64,000 nucleotides of DNA from the NCBI RefSeq assembly GCF_028640845.1, contig NC_080544.1, positions 58,418,711-58,482,710 of the forward strand. The letters are read 5' to 3'. Below are positions 44,495 through 56,974 of this stretch, one piece after another (position 1 is the stretch's first letter; the number at the start of each line of letters is the position of its first letter). The position numbers and the translations under genes were made by a program. The notes below the pieces were generated by a model. That model was not told the DNA's origin. It was given only the letters and a program-made list of their open reading frames with translations, and searched no databases. This DNA comes from Ahaetulla prasina (Eukaryota > Chordata > Lepidosauria > Squamata > Colubridae).

Positions 44495-46130
44495 ACTCCT
44501 TTTACAATTAACTGAAATGTTTAATATAGATGAAACTTTTTTGTGTTGTTGAAGTAACCTCATGTTAAGATCATATAACACTAATTGCATATTTAAGGGA
44601 AACTTGCACTGATTTATGTGGACAGGAAATATAAGCTTATTTTATAGGTCATGTAAACTGTCTGGTCTCAGTTTTATTATTTTCCTATTTTAATATGACT
44701 TCTGGCTGGAGCCAGTCAATTCTTCCAAAACCTCTGACCACTTCAGATATGGAATAAGCCTAATAAGAAATGTTTAAATCGAATAGATTGCCAAAAAGCA
44801 CTCTTGAGTTAAATCAAACTTTTTTTTAATTCTGCAAAAGCTTTTTAAAAGATTTCATCAGAAGCAAGTTCATTCAAAATAATAACATTGTGAGAAATCC
44901 AGATCATTCCCTCCCCTAAAAAAGATGTGAATGCCATTTTAAAAATGAGTTTATCTCATAATATAAGATGAGGTGGGGTTTTTTTTAAAAAGGATCAAAA
45001 TAATACGTGTGGCCTAATAATTTCCATGTAAAACTTTCAGCGTTATGTGTAGACCCGACATCAATACCTGAAGAAACAGAGAATTCAGTACATGTCGGGC
45101 TTTCGGTGAAGTCAACTAATATTTCTGAAGCAGACTTCCGGGAAGAGGTAGATTCTAAAATTCTTTATACTAGCCAATAACCAAAGTTAGAAAAATGCCA
45201 CAGCAATAAGCATGAAAAAGGTGGAAAGTTAAATCAACCTTCCTCAATGTGACATTACAATTTGTGCAGTAGAAATCACACAGGATGTATTGTCTTTGCC
45301 CAAAAAAAATATTCAGCATCCATCCTGTAAATAAATTTAAAATCATAGAATAGAATCAATGTGTGATGGCGTCCTAAAATGTAAATCAGCTTCTGAGTTA
45401 CATTCATCTTAATCACATTTCTATTGTCCCCAGATATTCAAAAGAATTCTAGATCTGTTTAGGTCATATTTCATTTTGCATCAAAGCAAGAGATAAATTC
45501 AAATTTACCAGTCAAAAAAAGAGTCAGATAATCAACACCCCCTCCCATATTATTTCCTGAATATAGTATCATTTTGGATTTACTTCAATTTATAGAGTAA
45601 CAAGACAGGATGCTAAATTCAGGTATTATTAAAATTAGATTAGAAATAGGGATTTATGGTCTTTCTAAAAAATGTAAGACATCATTAACTTATTTATTTA
45701 AATAGTTATATAGTCACCCATCTCACCAAAATGATGTTAGGTAGTAAAGAGATTAAAACCAAAGGCATAATAGGACAGTTTATATTTTTTTGCACAAAAT
45801 GTACAAAACAGCCTTATATATGAATTAAAGCAAAAATTAAACCAACTATAAATCTGAGATTGTAAAAAATGTGACAATCCTGCATAAAACCCACACAAAT
45901 TAAATCAACTATAAATCTAACGCTGTCAAAAATGGGACAACCCTGCATAAAACCTGCCCAGTCATCTCCTATAGTTGGATGAGTACATTGAAGTTTATGC
46001 ACTGAAAAAGCAATTAAATAAATCAAATCTATGGGTATATATTTATTAAGAAATAGATCTATAATTAAAACACAAGCAGAATCCTGACCGTGCATAACCT
46101 AACAATTGACCTTTCTGCTATAGTTCAGGG
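44495..46130. other. Flanking sequence with one short tandem duplication
   Basis: AT-rich. A two-copy tandem repeat with a period of about 64 bp lies at 45833-45960. No gene supported. Confidence 0.4.
45833..45960 (+). repeat. Two-copy tandem repeat, period about 64 bp
   Basis: Both units contain ACTATAAATCT and ATCCTGCATAAAACC / ACCCTGCATAAAACC. Confidence 0.75.
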
Positions 46131-46139
46131 TAATGTAGA

Positions 46140-46520
46140 ATAGAGTCTATGAAGATTCTTAGTCATCCAGGTTATGGTTGTCCCAAAGTGCTTTTTTAAA
46201 AAAACATCTGGACTTTCTTTGTTTTTCCTTGAAGACATTTCGCTGCCCATCCAAAAAACTTCCACAGTTCTGACTGAATGAAAGGATTTATGTCGTTGTT
46301 ATGCATCCTTTCTGTTGCACAGCCATTTGCATTATTCAGGTGACCCCAAGACTACAGATAAATCTCCAAGTGGCCTCAATGACTCTCAGAAAGTGCTAAC
46401 TACAAATGACTGCAAGAAATATAAATCCTTCCACACTCCACCATTCAGTCAGAACTAAAGAAGAGTTCAGCTGGGTGAGAAGTGAGACATCTTCAAGGAA
46501 AAACAAAAAAAGTTTGGTTG
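46140..46520. mobile_element. Inverted-repeat element (long interrupted palindrome)
   Basis: Left arm 46206-46291 (GTTTTTCCTTGAAGACATTT, AGTTCTGACTGAATG, AAGGATTTA) is the inverse of right arm 46421-46518. A one-arm relative occurs at 61488-61585. Arms are about 85-98 bp and about 80% alike. No coding capacity. Confidence 0.65.
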
Positions 46521-46689
46521 TCTTTTGACAGAGCCTTTAGATCTACAAAATTCCAAATTAATTGGTTAAATCACTAGTATCAAATAGCAGGTCTTGTTTG
46601 TTGTTTGTTTGTTTGTAGGACTGCCCATCTCTGAATAGCATACAAAGATTAAAAACAAACCCAATCATTAAAAGCAAAATTCCACGCAC

Positions 46690-49600
46690 AACAGAGTTTG
46701 CCTAACCTGGCCCAGATACTTTCAGGGCCTTAAAAATGGCTAGCAAAGTAGGGGCTGTTGGCTGTCTGAGAGGACTGCTGTTCCACAAGGCAAGCACTGC
46801 CACACGGAAGACACGAGTCCTAGGTCTAACAATGTGACATTGTTTAATGGATATGCCCCCTCTGCTAGATCTAATGTGGCAAGAAGAAACAATGGGAGAA
46901 AGATGATCCTGAAATAGCCTGGCCCTGTGCCCTACAGGGCTTTTCTAGGTAACAATCAGCACCTTGAAATGCACCTGGAAGCCTGAGAGCCAGTAGAGCT
47001 CATGGAGTAGCAGTATTGCAAGAGACAAAAAAAAAAATCCCACTGAATTCTGGACCAGCTGCAGCTTCATGTTCTTTAAGGGCAGCCTCATGTACAATAT
47101 ATTATAGTAATCCAAACAGGAGGTGACTAAGGAATGAGGAACCATTAGGAGGATCTTCCAATCCAGATATGGATGCAATTGTGTCAGCTCTGCCCTTTAA
47201 AAATTGGTACACAAGCCAAACCTGAGCAATGGCTTTTCCAGTCATGGCTGCACCTGCTCTTTAAGTAGGAGCCATGAGCCCAAGAGGACCTCCAAGTTAT
47301 ACACTGATTCTGTCAGGGGAAGTGCTTCCCCAGGCAGAATTAAAAGTAGAAAATTCTAGAGCCACAGACATTCCTACCAGTGTTAAGCTGAAACCTGTTC
47401 TCCCCTATGTAGACCTTCAGCCTCCAGGCACTGGGAAAGGACCTCTGTGCATCACTTAGTGGTAGAAATGCATCAGCATGATGCTAATACTGTACCAAGT
47501 GGTGGGTTCCTACTGGTTCTGTCCGGTTCTACCAAATAGGTAGTAACTTTAGGGACTAGTTCTCTGAACTGGTAGTAAGGGCAGCCTGGCCACGCCCCCG
47601 AACCGGTTCCCTGGTCGCCACTTGCTCGCCCATCCAATCCGTCTGTCAAACAGCAAGCTGACCAGAGCTGGGAAGCAGCTGGCTGGCAAAGAAGCCTCTC
47701 AGCTGCCTGGCCACAGAGCACCAAAAAATCCTTCAGCCAGTGAGAAGAAAGCTATGTATGCGCAAAGATGGTAGCAGCGATAGGAGGTCTTTTTGGCGCC
47801 CTGCTCCAGCAGCTGAGTGGAAAAGAAGCCTCTCGGCTTCCATGTTCAGCAGCAGGCTTGGTCGCTTTTCTCTATGCCCAAGAAAGATCAGAAGGTGTGG
47901 CACAGCCTTTAAGGACACAGTCAGCATAGCCACCTCGATGAGGTAAAAGAAAATGAACCACTGAAGGAAGGAGCCCCCCGAAACTGCCAGTGTTGCAGTC
48001 ACACCCCCTCCCCACAGCTTGGAGCTCAAGCGGAAGAGGTCCTCGGCTGTTGTGAAGAACCGGCAGCTTTGCAAAGCTGCTCTCAAAGAGAATGAAGCAG
48101 GCGTGGTGCACCCGGAGCTGCCGCTTCTTTGCAACAGCCGAGGACAGAAGAGTTTGCTTAGGAGTGACGCTGGCGAGGAAGGCGTCCGGGTCCTCCCCAT
48201 AGCCCGAGCTCTCTGGGATGGGTAAACAAGTGTGGGGAGGTGAAGGGAAGTGGGCTTAGCTCCCCATGTGTTGCACCCCCCTCCCAGCCTTCGCCTGCAC
48301 TTCCATGCCACCAGGGTCTCCCAAAGCTGCCACCCTTGGAGCTGTGATAGGGACTGGGGCAGCCCGGTAAGCTGGGCACTCAAAAACAGTGTGGAGGTTC
48401 CCCGCAGTTCCTCAGCTTGTCTGGGCTGCAGCTGAGTCCTCTGTCCTGAGCTGACGGATGAAGACACCCCTCCCCAGCCAGATCTTTCTGGATTTGACTT
48501 GAAGGAAAGCGCAGTTCATGGCTGCTACATTTCGCTGTGCTGGACGAGTGAAGAGAAAGAAACAGCCAGTGGAGAGCACAGAGCTGCTCCAGTCCATGTG
48601 TTTTCCAGGTCAGCGGTTGTTTCTCTCCTTCATTACTTTTTATGGGAGAGTATTTGGCGCAGCACAGCGAAATTTAACAGCCATGAGCCGTGCTTTCCTC
48701 CAAGTCTCATCCAAAAAGCTCTGTACAGAGAAAAGCTCCTGTTTCCCTCTGCCGCCCACAGCGCTTAGGGGAAAGCACGGCTCATGGCTGTTAGACCAAG
48801 TAGAACTGACCTCGAAGAAGAATAACCACTAAACCACAATGCCTGCCAATTTCCTAAAGCAGGCAAGAAGGATTGATGGTATTGAAAGTTTCTGAGAAAT
48901 CAAAGAGGACCAGAATAAATACACTATACCAATCCTGAACTCACCAGAGGTCATTCAGAGGTCCTGAACTCACCAGAGGCACAATGAATGCCGCCTCAGT
49001 ATTATAGCTAGGCCTGAATCCTGACTCTTAAAGGTCTTAATAATCCTTCCAAAATCCTTTGAAGTTGTAGGCCAACCACATTCCCTAAAAGGGAACATTG
49101 AAAATGGGGGTGGGGCATGTTGGATCCAGCAATGGTGTTTTGAGATGAACAACTTCACCACTGCCTGGACTTAACCATTTGTCACCTCCTAGGTGACATT
49201 AATTAAGCAGAAATTTAAAACACAAGTGATTTAGCCAACTCACAGCAAGGAACCTGTCTTTTCATCAGGTCCCGCAGGTTCCAGTTCTGTATTAATCCAA
49301 GAATCTTTATCTGACAGATGGCTAGAATAATCCTGACAGTGGCCCTGTAGGCATTCCCACAAACCCTCTTTACTAAAGAGGAACCAGGTTACTCTGAAGA
49401 GGGCCAATATTTGGCACTCTGTGGACACTATAAGGAAGAGGAATAGCTACATTTGAGTGAGTCATATCACCATGAAGTAATCCCTAAGAAGCACTCTTAC
49501 CCCCTGGAGTATATGCTTGGTTAAGAACACTCTTTGTTTTCCTCCAGCAATATTCTAAGTACATCTTATGGCACTTCGTCACTCAAAGCTACTCTGAAAA

Positions 49601-49970
49601 TCAGAAGGCCCTTTGGGATCCACCTGCAGAGAGAGGCAGCACAGATATAAGCCAATCCAAGGCCAAGGTTGCCATCTCATTCCAAGTAGCAACCAAGACC
49701 TTAGTTAAACCACATATACACCAGAGTCCCAGAAACAATCCCAAGAGCCTCCTGGAACCCAACAGGACCCAGCAGGAATGTTTGAATAAGTTTTGCCTCT
49801 CTGCAGGGAGGTGCAACCCCCAAGAGGGAGTGATCTGTCCATTGCAAAGGATTGATGATAACATGTGCCAATTCTAGATCACATTGTAATTGGTGTCTTA
49901 TAAATTTTGGATCCCATATTCACCAATCCCAACCAGTATCACTAAAGGTAAGGGACTGTGAGGAAGCACC
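46690..49970 (-). mobile_element. Old CR1 LINE (copy D), interrupted
   Basis: Minus-strand frames keep CR1 landmarks from high to low coordinates: LVATWNEMATLALDWLISVLP near 49640-49710 (copy C: LVAAWERAATGALD), ILALFRVTWFLFSKEGLWEC near 49370-49430, a FDTIDHG-equivalent near 48850-48900, and SLVTSCLDYYNILYMRLPLK near 47080-47140. Many stops and indels. It is split by unrelated sequence at about 47497-48840. Confidence 0.7.
47497..48840. mobile_element. GC-richer insert in CR1 copy D, possibly hAT-derived
   Basis: The left end GTGGTGGGTTCCTACTGG resembles the right end of the MITE at 37972-38161 (inverse: CAGTGGTGGGTTGCTCC), and ACCGGTTCCCTGG-type repeats follow. The interior is GC-richer than its surroundings, with open frames on both strands (one of 244 codons on the minus strand) but no recognised domain. 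Internal inverted pieces occur (CACGGCTCATGGCTGTTA versus TAACAGCCATGAGCCGTG near 48675-48795). No matching right terminus or target duplication found. Confidence 0.4.
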
Positions 49971-50099
49971 AGGTTGCCCGTACTTGCATTAAGCAATCTG
50001 CAATTGATATGACAAATTATGTGATCAAATCAATAGCAGCTTAAATGATTCCCAACCTTTTCTGAAAAAATATGCATTCTGCAACCAAAATGTTCTGAG

Positions 50100-50330
50100 C
50101 CAGTATGAGGTTGTGGTTAAAGTATTTGACTGAAATGGGGGAAACCATGTTTCCTTAGTTCCGTTGTTAACCATGGAAGTTTATTGGATAATTTTGAGCC
50201 AATCCTGAGCCAATCTCAACCTATACTACAAAGCTGCTATTGTTAGGAAACTTATGGGACAGAATACTATTTATATATGCTGCCTTGAGCAATGAAGGAA
50301 AGGAGAGAGATAAATTTTAAAAAAAGGAAA
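50100..50330 (+). mobile_element. Degraded tRNA-derived SINE
   Basis: AGTATGAGGTTGTGGTTAAAG and GTTTCCTTAGTTCCGTTGTTA resemble the A- and B-box regions of the SINE at 39781; the tail is TATATGCTGCCTTGAG. Confidence 0.5.
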
Positions 50331-50334
50331 ATAA

Positions 50335-50812
50335 CTTTTAAAAAGTATGTTATATGAGTACATTTATTATATTCATATTATGGTTAAATCACATTTTGAT
50401 TTTCTGAATACACTTTAACGTACTAAACATTCTTTGTATCATTATCTGAAACCTATATTTAGGGCATAGTATACCAAATCAGTTTTGCTATTCTTTATTT
50501 TAAATCGTTACCCAAATGTAAGCATCGCTTATGCTAATAGTATGTGAAGAAAAAGCTCAAACTTATCATCTGCATGTGGATCTGCACTGTATCCAATTAA
50601 GATATTGGGATGAAGCAAGTCTGGTATAATCACATGTTGGAGCACATGGACAAATATCAATGCCAAGATTTTAAGGAAAAAACATTAACCTTTTTCTTTT
50701 TTTTAAAGGTTGGCATTGAAAAGAGAAAGTTCAGCTTAGGCAAAGGCAAGAGCATTTTTTTTTCCTCTCTGTCTCTCTATCCTACCAGACCTTCCTTCAA
50801 CACTGCCTTAAT
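50335..50812. other. No feature recognised
   Basis: AT-rich spacer between SINE and MITE. Confidence 0.4.
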
Positions 50813-50814
50813 TA

Positions 50815-51218
50815 CCGTATATACTCGAGTATAAGCCGAGTTTTTCAGCACGTTTTTTGTGCTGAAAAACGTCCCCTCGGCTTATACTCGGGTCTATACG
50901 GCTTATACTCGAGTTTGTTTGTTTTTTAAGCCCCTCGGCTTATACTCGAGTATATACGGCTTATACTCGAGTTTTTTTTTTTTCTTCTTTTTTTCACATT
51001 TTACCGGACGGCGCGGGGAAGCCCTGCCGGTGCAGTGAGAGGGCGGGGCGGGGGAGCCGCCAGCCTTCTCAGCTGAGGGAGGGAGGGTTTCCCCAACCGG
51101 TAGGTGCCTCATTTCCCACCCTCGGCTTATACTCGAGTCCCCAGTTTACCCCAGTTTTTGGGGTAAAATTGGGGACCTCGGCTTATACTCGGATCGGCTT
51201 ATATTCGAGTATATACGG
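50815..51218. mobile_element. Palindromic XhoI-rich MITE, copy 2 (inverted relative to copy 1)
   Basis: Same ends (CCGTATATACTCGAG and CGAGTATATACGG) flanked by TA. Contains the same GC-rich core (GCGGGGAAGCCCTGCCGGTG) and the hairpin AGCACGTTTTTTGTGCT. About 30 bp longer than copy 1 because of an extra palindromic CTCGGCTTATACTCGAG module near 50935-50970. Confidence 0.75.
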
Positions 51219-51629
51219 TAATTGGAACTCAGAGGCATTTAAGGCAAAAGACAATAATGATTGCAAAGTTGTCCAGTCCAATCCATCTCCTATCAGCACT
51301 CCTGGAAACTTGAAATAGGAAAAAGAGAGAGAAAAAGAAAAATCCTGCCAGCCTGAAACAATATGTTCACACAATTTCTCTTTACGCAAATGGTGAAAAA
51401 GCACTAATGGGTTTTTATTCACTGGCCTAATACATATTTGATGAAAAATAAAACAGTATAATAATTATTTTAAATGCACAGTAGTAAAGTGGCAATAGCA
51501 AATTTTCTGTTGTAGATTGGATAATTGTGTTCATTTAGTCTCAATTGCCACAAATACTCCTCAATTCACAACTCTGAAACTAGACATCTTAAAATAAGTA
51601 TCTCCAGCTATTTACACTTTTGCTATTTG

Positions 51630-52427
51630 CTGACATCAAAAACATCATCAAAAAAGGACAACAGAGAATGTTCTTTCTGTGCCAACTCAGAAAGCTCAAA
51701 CTGCCCAACGAGCTGCTGATCCAATTCTATAGAGGAATGATTGAGTCTGTCATCTGCACCTCTATACCTGTCTGGTTTTGTTCTGCAACCCAACAAGACA
51801 CACACAGACTTCAGAAAATAATTAGAACTGCAGAAAAAACAATTGCTACCAACCTGCCTTCCATTGAAGACCTGTATACTGCACGAATCAAAAAGAGGGC
51901 TGTGAAAATATTTACAGACCCCTAGCATCCTGGACATAAACTGTTTCAACTCCTACCCTCAAAATGACGCTATAGAGCACTGCACACCAGAACAACTAGA
52001 CACAAGAACAGTTTTTTCCTGAACTCCATCACTCTGCTAAACAAATAATTCCCTCAACTCTGTCAAACTATTTACTAAATCAGCACTACTATTAATCTTC
52101 TCATCGTTCCCATTACCCATCTTCTTCCACTTATGTCTGTATGACTGTAACTTTGTTGCTTGTATCCTTACGATTTATATTGAAATTGATTGTTTCCTGA
52201 TTGCTTATTTGTAGCCTATGGCTATCATTAAATGTTGGATCATTAAGTTAAATTTGTACCCTGTGACTATCATTAAGTGTTGTAAGTGTTGTACCTTGAT
52301 GAAGGTATCTTTTCTTTTATGTACACTAAGAACATATGCACCAAGACAAATTTCTTGTGTGGCCAATCACACTTGGTCAATAAAAAATTCTATTCTATTC
52401 TATTCTATTCTATTCTATTCTATTCTA
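51630..52427 (+). mobile_element. Snake CR1-L3 (Snake1-type) LINE, second copy
   Basis: The frame 51620-51925 encodes QLRKLKLPNELLIQFYRGMI, SVICTSIPVWFCSATQQD, KIIRTAEKTIATNLPSIED and VKIFTDP then TAG, the reverse-transcriptase C-terminus. The 3' UTR ends AATCACACTTGGTCAATAAA followed by a TATTC array. Slightly longer at its 5' side than the copy at 5643. Confidence 0.85.
52386..52427 (+). repeat. (TATTC)n microsatellite at Snake1 3' end
   Basis: About eight perfect pentamers right after the LINE tail. Confidence 0.9.
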
Positions 52428-52487
52428 CTGCTGATGCTTTATTTGTAAATCACTATTCAACAAATACATAATTTTCCTGATCAATTC

Positions 52488-52566
52488 CTTCCAATACTGA
52501 ATTGCACAAATTCCTTGTGGGTCTAATCATACTTGGCCAAATAAAGTATTCAATTCAATTCGTTCC
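52488..52566 (+). mobile_element. Snake1-like 3' tail fragment
   Basis: CACAAATTCCTTGTGGGTCT, AATCATACTTGGCCAAATAA then ATTCAATTCAATTCG. Only the last ~80 bases remain, with a variant pentamer (CAATT). Confidence 0.65.
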
Positions 52567-52569
52567 AAT

Positions 52570-53990
52570 TTATCTTAAATTGCTTTCTCTGTATTTAGGA
52601 CACATTTCTTGTCCACCTCAGAATAGATAGTATTTCATTCCAATGAGAAATAATGAATTTTGTAAGGTAGATACACTCCTGAATAAAACATCATATGAAT
52701 AAGAAAAATAAGAAGCTGCAAAAATATATGAATTATTGGCCTTTGACAGTAGGATTTCTGAGTGATTTCATCTTACTCCCTTCAGAATTAAAATGCTCCT
52801 CTGAACATTAAATGAGCATGTAAAAACACTGAAGTACATACTAATCAACTGTCACAAATTTTATGAAACTCTTTTTTTTTTTCAAAGTGTGGTTCCACAA
52901 TTACATTTTACAATGGGAAAATCTTCCAAACAATTGAACTGAATATATTTTTGGAATGGTTTAATACTATTTCAGATACACTCTTCTCTGGGAGTTCTTG
53001 GGGTTTTATATATTTACCAGTCCAGGATCTGTCATCTACTGTTGTTGAAATTATGATCGGTTTTCATCCAGTTAAAATCAAATTATAATTTGCCTTCCTT
53101 TGCAGGTTAGTACCCAGGAGATTCTTATTTGCTTGTGCAAAAGCTGAGAGAAGAGTAGACTGATTCCTCCACTCTAGCTACATTTGATGATGTTCTAATA
53201 CATAAGGCATAGAATATAAATATATTTTTCTTAACTTTTATACACTGACAGTTAAACAAGGTAGAGGAAAAAAGATAAAGGGATTTTTAAAAAATCATTT
53301 ATCAGAAGCTGATGCAAAATTGTAGATGCATTTAGTGCTACCTGGTTCTAACTGTTTGATTTCACTATGTTTCGAAATGTGGTCTCCTTCAAGTCAGCTT
53401 GATTTCTTGTGACCTGCGTAGATATGTCAGAGAAGTGACTCACAAGGTTGCATTACGGCTGGTATCATGTGAGGCCCAGTGCTACTTAGCTTTCAAGTCC
53501 AGATGAGGACATCCAGATGCTGCAAACTACACAGGAAAAGTAAAGTTGCTACCCAACTGAATTGGTTTCCAAGTGAATTATACTGGCAACTAAAAAGAGG
53601 CTACAATCTTACATAAGGTTATTTGGGAATAGGGCACACTAAATCACTTTTTAGACTCTAGTTGATGTTCTTGCTTGCATTGGAAAAGTCATTTTTTTCC
53701 CCTGTGGCTATTCAGTTCATTTTACCCTATTAGAAAAAAGGCACGGATGGGGAGGGAGAATATGGCCCTCAAAACATTTCCCAGAATGGAACTACAAAAG
53801 ACCCTCTGTTTCTAGAATGAACATAATGCATAGCCACAAAGAAAATTTGTTGGATATTTATGAAACCGTTTTTAACTGTTCATAGCTGAGTATGGACAAA
53901 ATAATATTTGTTGTTATACTATTCAAGTTACATTGAAATGGTCAAGTCTTCTTTTGATTCAGAAATGTTCAGCAGATACAAAAGAATTCT
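52570..53990. other. No feature recognised
   Basis: AT-rich flank; no gene or clear repeat. Confidence 0.4.
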
Positions 53991-53994
53991 TATT

Positions 53995-54162
53995 ATGGAT
54001 AGTCCTCATTTAGTGACCACAGCTTTGCTTATTATCTTACTTCAGCTTTCCTTTGCTTTTCAAACCTGCAAAGGTTGTAAATGTGAGGATTAGAAACAAA
54101 AATATTTTTTTATCACAGTTGTAACTGTGCAGTTGCTAAACAAGGACTACCTATAGAGCTAA
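53995..54162. mobile_element. Shortened Tigger-like MITE relative
   Basis: Left GGATAGTCCTCATTTAGTGA and right GCTAAACAAGGACTACCTAT mirror the ends of 30534-30916, with most of the interior deleted. Confidence 0.55.
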
Positions 54163-54164
54163 AA

Positions 54165-56185
54165 TTTATTAAGACCTGAGACTAAAATGGGAACATTTAA
54201 ACAATTTGGGTTTCAAAAACATTTAGCCATGTTCACAGTGAAAGACAAACCTGTAAGAAGGTTTTTCCATAATTATCCCAGCACTTGGGCCAGATTCTGA
54301 AATCCCCAAATTTATTTTTGGTAAATCCACATATTTGGCAACTTCAATAATATCATCCACATATTTTGATCTAGAATTTATTTTATCAGTGGCAATTATT
54401 ATATAACACATCTGGAGAGCAATAAAGTGGGTAGTTTGTAGCTTTAAACTATGGACACTTGATAGAGAAGACCAATTAAAAAATGTAGGCTATTAAGTGG
54501 ACATAGAAGAAGAAATAGATTAAGCACAAGGGAAAAAGTTCTCTGTGTCCTATCTTGAGACTTCTGCTAATTCCAATTTATAAATTTTCTTAAAGAAGCA
54601 GAAAATCAGCAATAGTGCAATACTGCTCCTGTCAATTGCCATAAGTCTCATACTAGACAATCTATTTTGCTTTATCTGTTATTATTTTACCATCTGTGGA
54701 ACTGGTACAGGAGCAACACCAAATAAAATAAATCAGTGGCAATATAAGCAATTAAAGAAATTCCAGAGCAAGAGAGCTAAATAAACTTACACAAATAAAT
54801 ATACTAAATAAATAGTATAGCTAAAATATAACAAAATAAATATGCTAAATGAAATTACTAAATAAACCAGCTAAATAAACTACATAGATGCTTGGTTGGT
54901 CAAATTTTTCATAACTGTTAAAGTCTGCAATGAACATATTTTCAAAACCTGAAAATTCAGGGTCCCCCAGCATAAATATACACTTATCAAGAGAGAAAGC
55001 TGATAGAAGAACAAAAAGACCCCCTTTTCCCTAAAACATGATAGTATCAAAATGCAACTGCTGAACAATAAAAATTTCAAACAATACCAGAATTCCAGAC
55101 CAAGTGTGTAGCAATTATTATGGTTAATACTACTATTCAGGCAAATAAGCAACATCATGTATGTACTACTATGTTGTGTGCCACTCTATATTTGGATAGC
55201 ACATATTAAGCCAGAGGAATCGGTTAACATAATTTTGTCCTGGTTATCATGCTCAGGAGATAAAGAAAACACAAAAGAGTGCTCTTTTGTTCCCGGGTGG
55301 ATAAACTCTTATAAACTAATTAGTATTCTCAGTTAAAAGCGGCTGAAAACTCGAGTTAATATTTAAAGAAAGAATGTTAAAATCAAGGGAAGAGATTAAG
55401 GGTCCCTCAGAAAAATTCTACTTGTTCTTTCTCAGTTAACTACCAAAAATTATCTGAAGTTTCTCACGTTCTGTCTTTCATTTTGAACACAGTGTTCAAA
55501 AGACAAATGTTTTACAACCAAACACAAGTCCTATTAATATGTTATGTAAACATATAAATGGGTGAAAACTTCTTTTTACTTGTTTGACTTGGCCCAGTCC
55601 CGTTGGCATCTCCTATCTACTCCCAGAAGACTGACAAATTCTCACCATTTCTGGTACACAAAGGAGTTGCCACAACATTTTTAAAACCTCAGACCTAGAA
55701 AGATCTTAGAGAGAAAAAGAGAGAAACAGAAAATATATTACTATCCAAAGCAGCACATCCCTAGTAGAGCTAAAGAATTCATTTCTAGGTTTAGTTCTAA
55801 AATAATCAAATTTTAGAAAACAGTTATACAATCAAAAAAAAATAATAATGGGACAATTGTATAGCATTTTTTCATGGACTGTGCTGGCAGTATTCTAGTT
55901 TATGTATGCATCACTGGCAGAACTATATACTATGCTTCCTATCACTCCATACACTTTTAATTATGTGTAAATAATTGCACAGACACTGTTCAGGTATTGT
56001 GTTTAGAGTACAACAGATGATCCAGGCCCATTGGGTTATGGATCTAGAGATATTTCCTTACCCAAAGAAATAGAATGACCATTAGGCAAAAAAATAGTTA
56101 TAGCAGGAACAACTTTTGATTTTCTGACAGCTTCTCCATTGAGTTTCCTTGTGGGAAGCTGATAGGAAGTGTCAGAAATCGCGTG
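54165..56185. other. No feature recognised
   Basis: AT-rich, including a low-complexity TAAATAAA-rich stretch at about 54720-54885. No gene supported. Confidence 0.4.
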
Positions 56186-56189
56186 ATTG

Positions 56190-56193
56190 CTTG

Positions 56194-56233
<40 letters not shown>

Positions 56234-56289
56234 CTTCCTTCCTTCCTTCCTTCCTTCCTTCCTTCCTTCCTTCCTTCCTTCCTTCCTTC
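56190..56289 (+). repeat. Compound (TGCC)n(TTCC)n microsatellite
   Basis: About ten TGCC units followed by about fourteen CCTT units. Confidence 0.93.
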
Positions 56290-56835
56290 TTCTCTGTTCC
56301 TTCCAATTAGGCAACAATCTCACATTGAATTCCATCTTTACAGAACATATCCATTCTTAATCTATACTGTCATGAGGCTCAAATTTGAATAAATTTGGCT
56401 TGCTGTTTGGAGTCTGGCATTAAATGTCCAATGTAATTCTGGATGTGCCCTTGAATAATCACAGAATGAGTCCATTCATTCTTCATTGAAAGGATTTCTT
56501 TGGCACTAAAATATATTACTTGGGAGAGGAAGTTGCAGTCTGCTACTATACCTAAACTTGGCTCTAATAAGTTCATCATTGCTATTTAAATTGAAGAGTT
56601 CATTAGGCAGAGTTTACAAATTGCCTATCCTGACCTTTCACTTCATGTAGCAAAAATTGGCTCCAGGGAATAGAAACATGTGACAGTGAGGATCGACTTT
56701 GGCCAAGGCACCATCATCAAAAATATTATGTCGTCCAAGTCATGCATTTTGCCTCACTCTTTCCCAGTTGAGGTATTGCAGTTGAAAGCAGGAATTTTGC
56801 TGAGGAACACTCACAGTAATTAGTGTCTGCCACAT
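56290..56835. other. No feature recognised
   Basis: No gene or clear repeat. Confidence 0.4.
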
Positions 56836-56836
56836 A

Positions 56837-56971
56837 CTGTGTTTTCCCAAAAATAAGACCCTGTCTTATATTTTTTTGAACCCTGAAATGAGCGCTTGGC
56901 TTTATTGCCATGCGCTCAAAAGCCTGATTGGGCTTATTACCAGGGGATGTCTTATTTTGGGGAAAACAGGA
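56837..56971. mobile_element. Small TIR element (AAAATAAGAC-type MITE)
   Basis: Ends CTGTGTTTTCCCAAAAATAA and TTATTTTGGGGAAAACAGG are inverted, with inner GACCCTGTCTTA / GGGATGTCTTA also related. TA lies at or next to both ends. Confidence 0.6.
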
Positions 56972-56974
56972 TAT

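Noticed and set aside
47733..48467. Minus-strand open frame of 244 codons
   Set aside because: No recognised domain, lies in a repeat-like insert, and overlaps open frames on the other strand; not supported as a gene.
56193..56335. Minus-strand frame with repeated KEGR and AGRQ units
   Set aside because: It is a translation of the TTCC/TGCC microsatellite.
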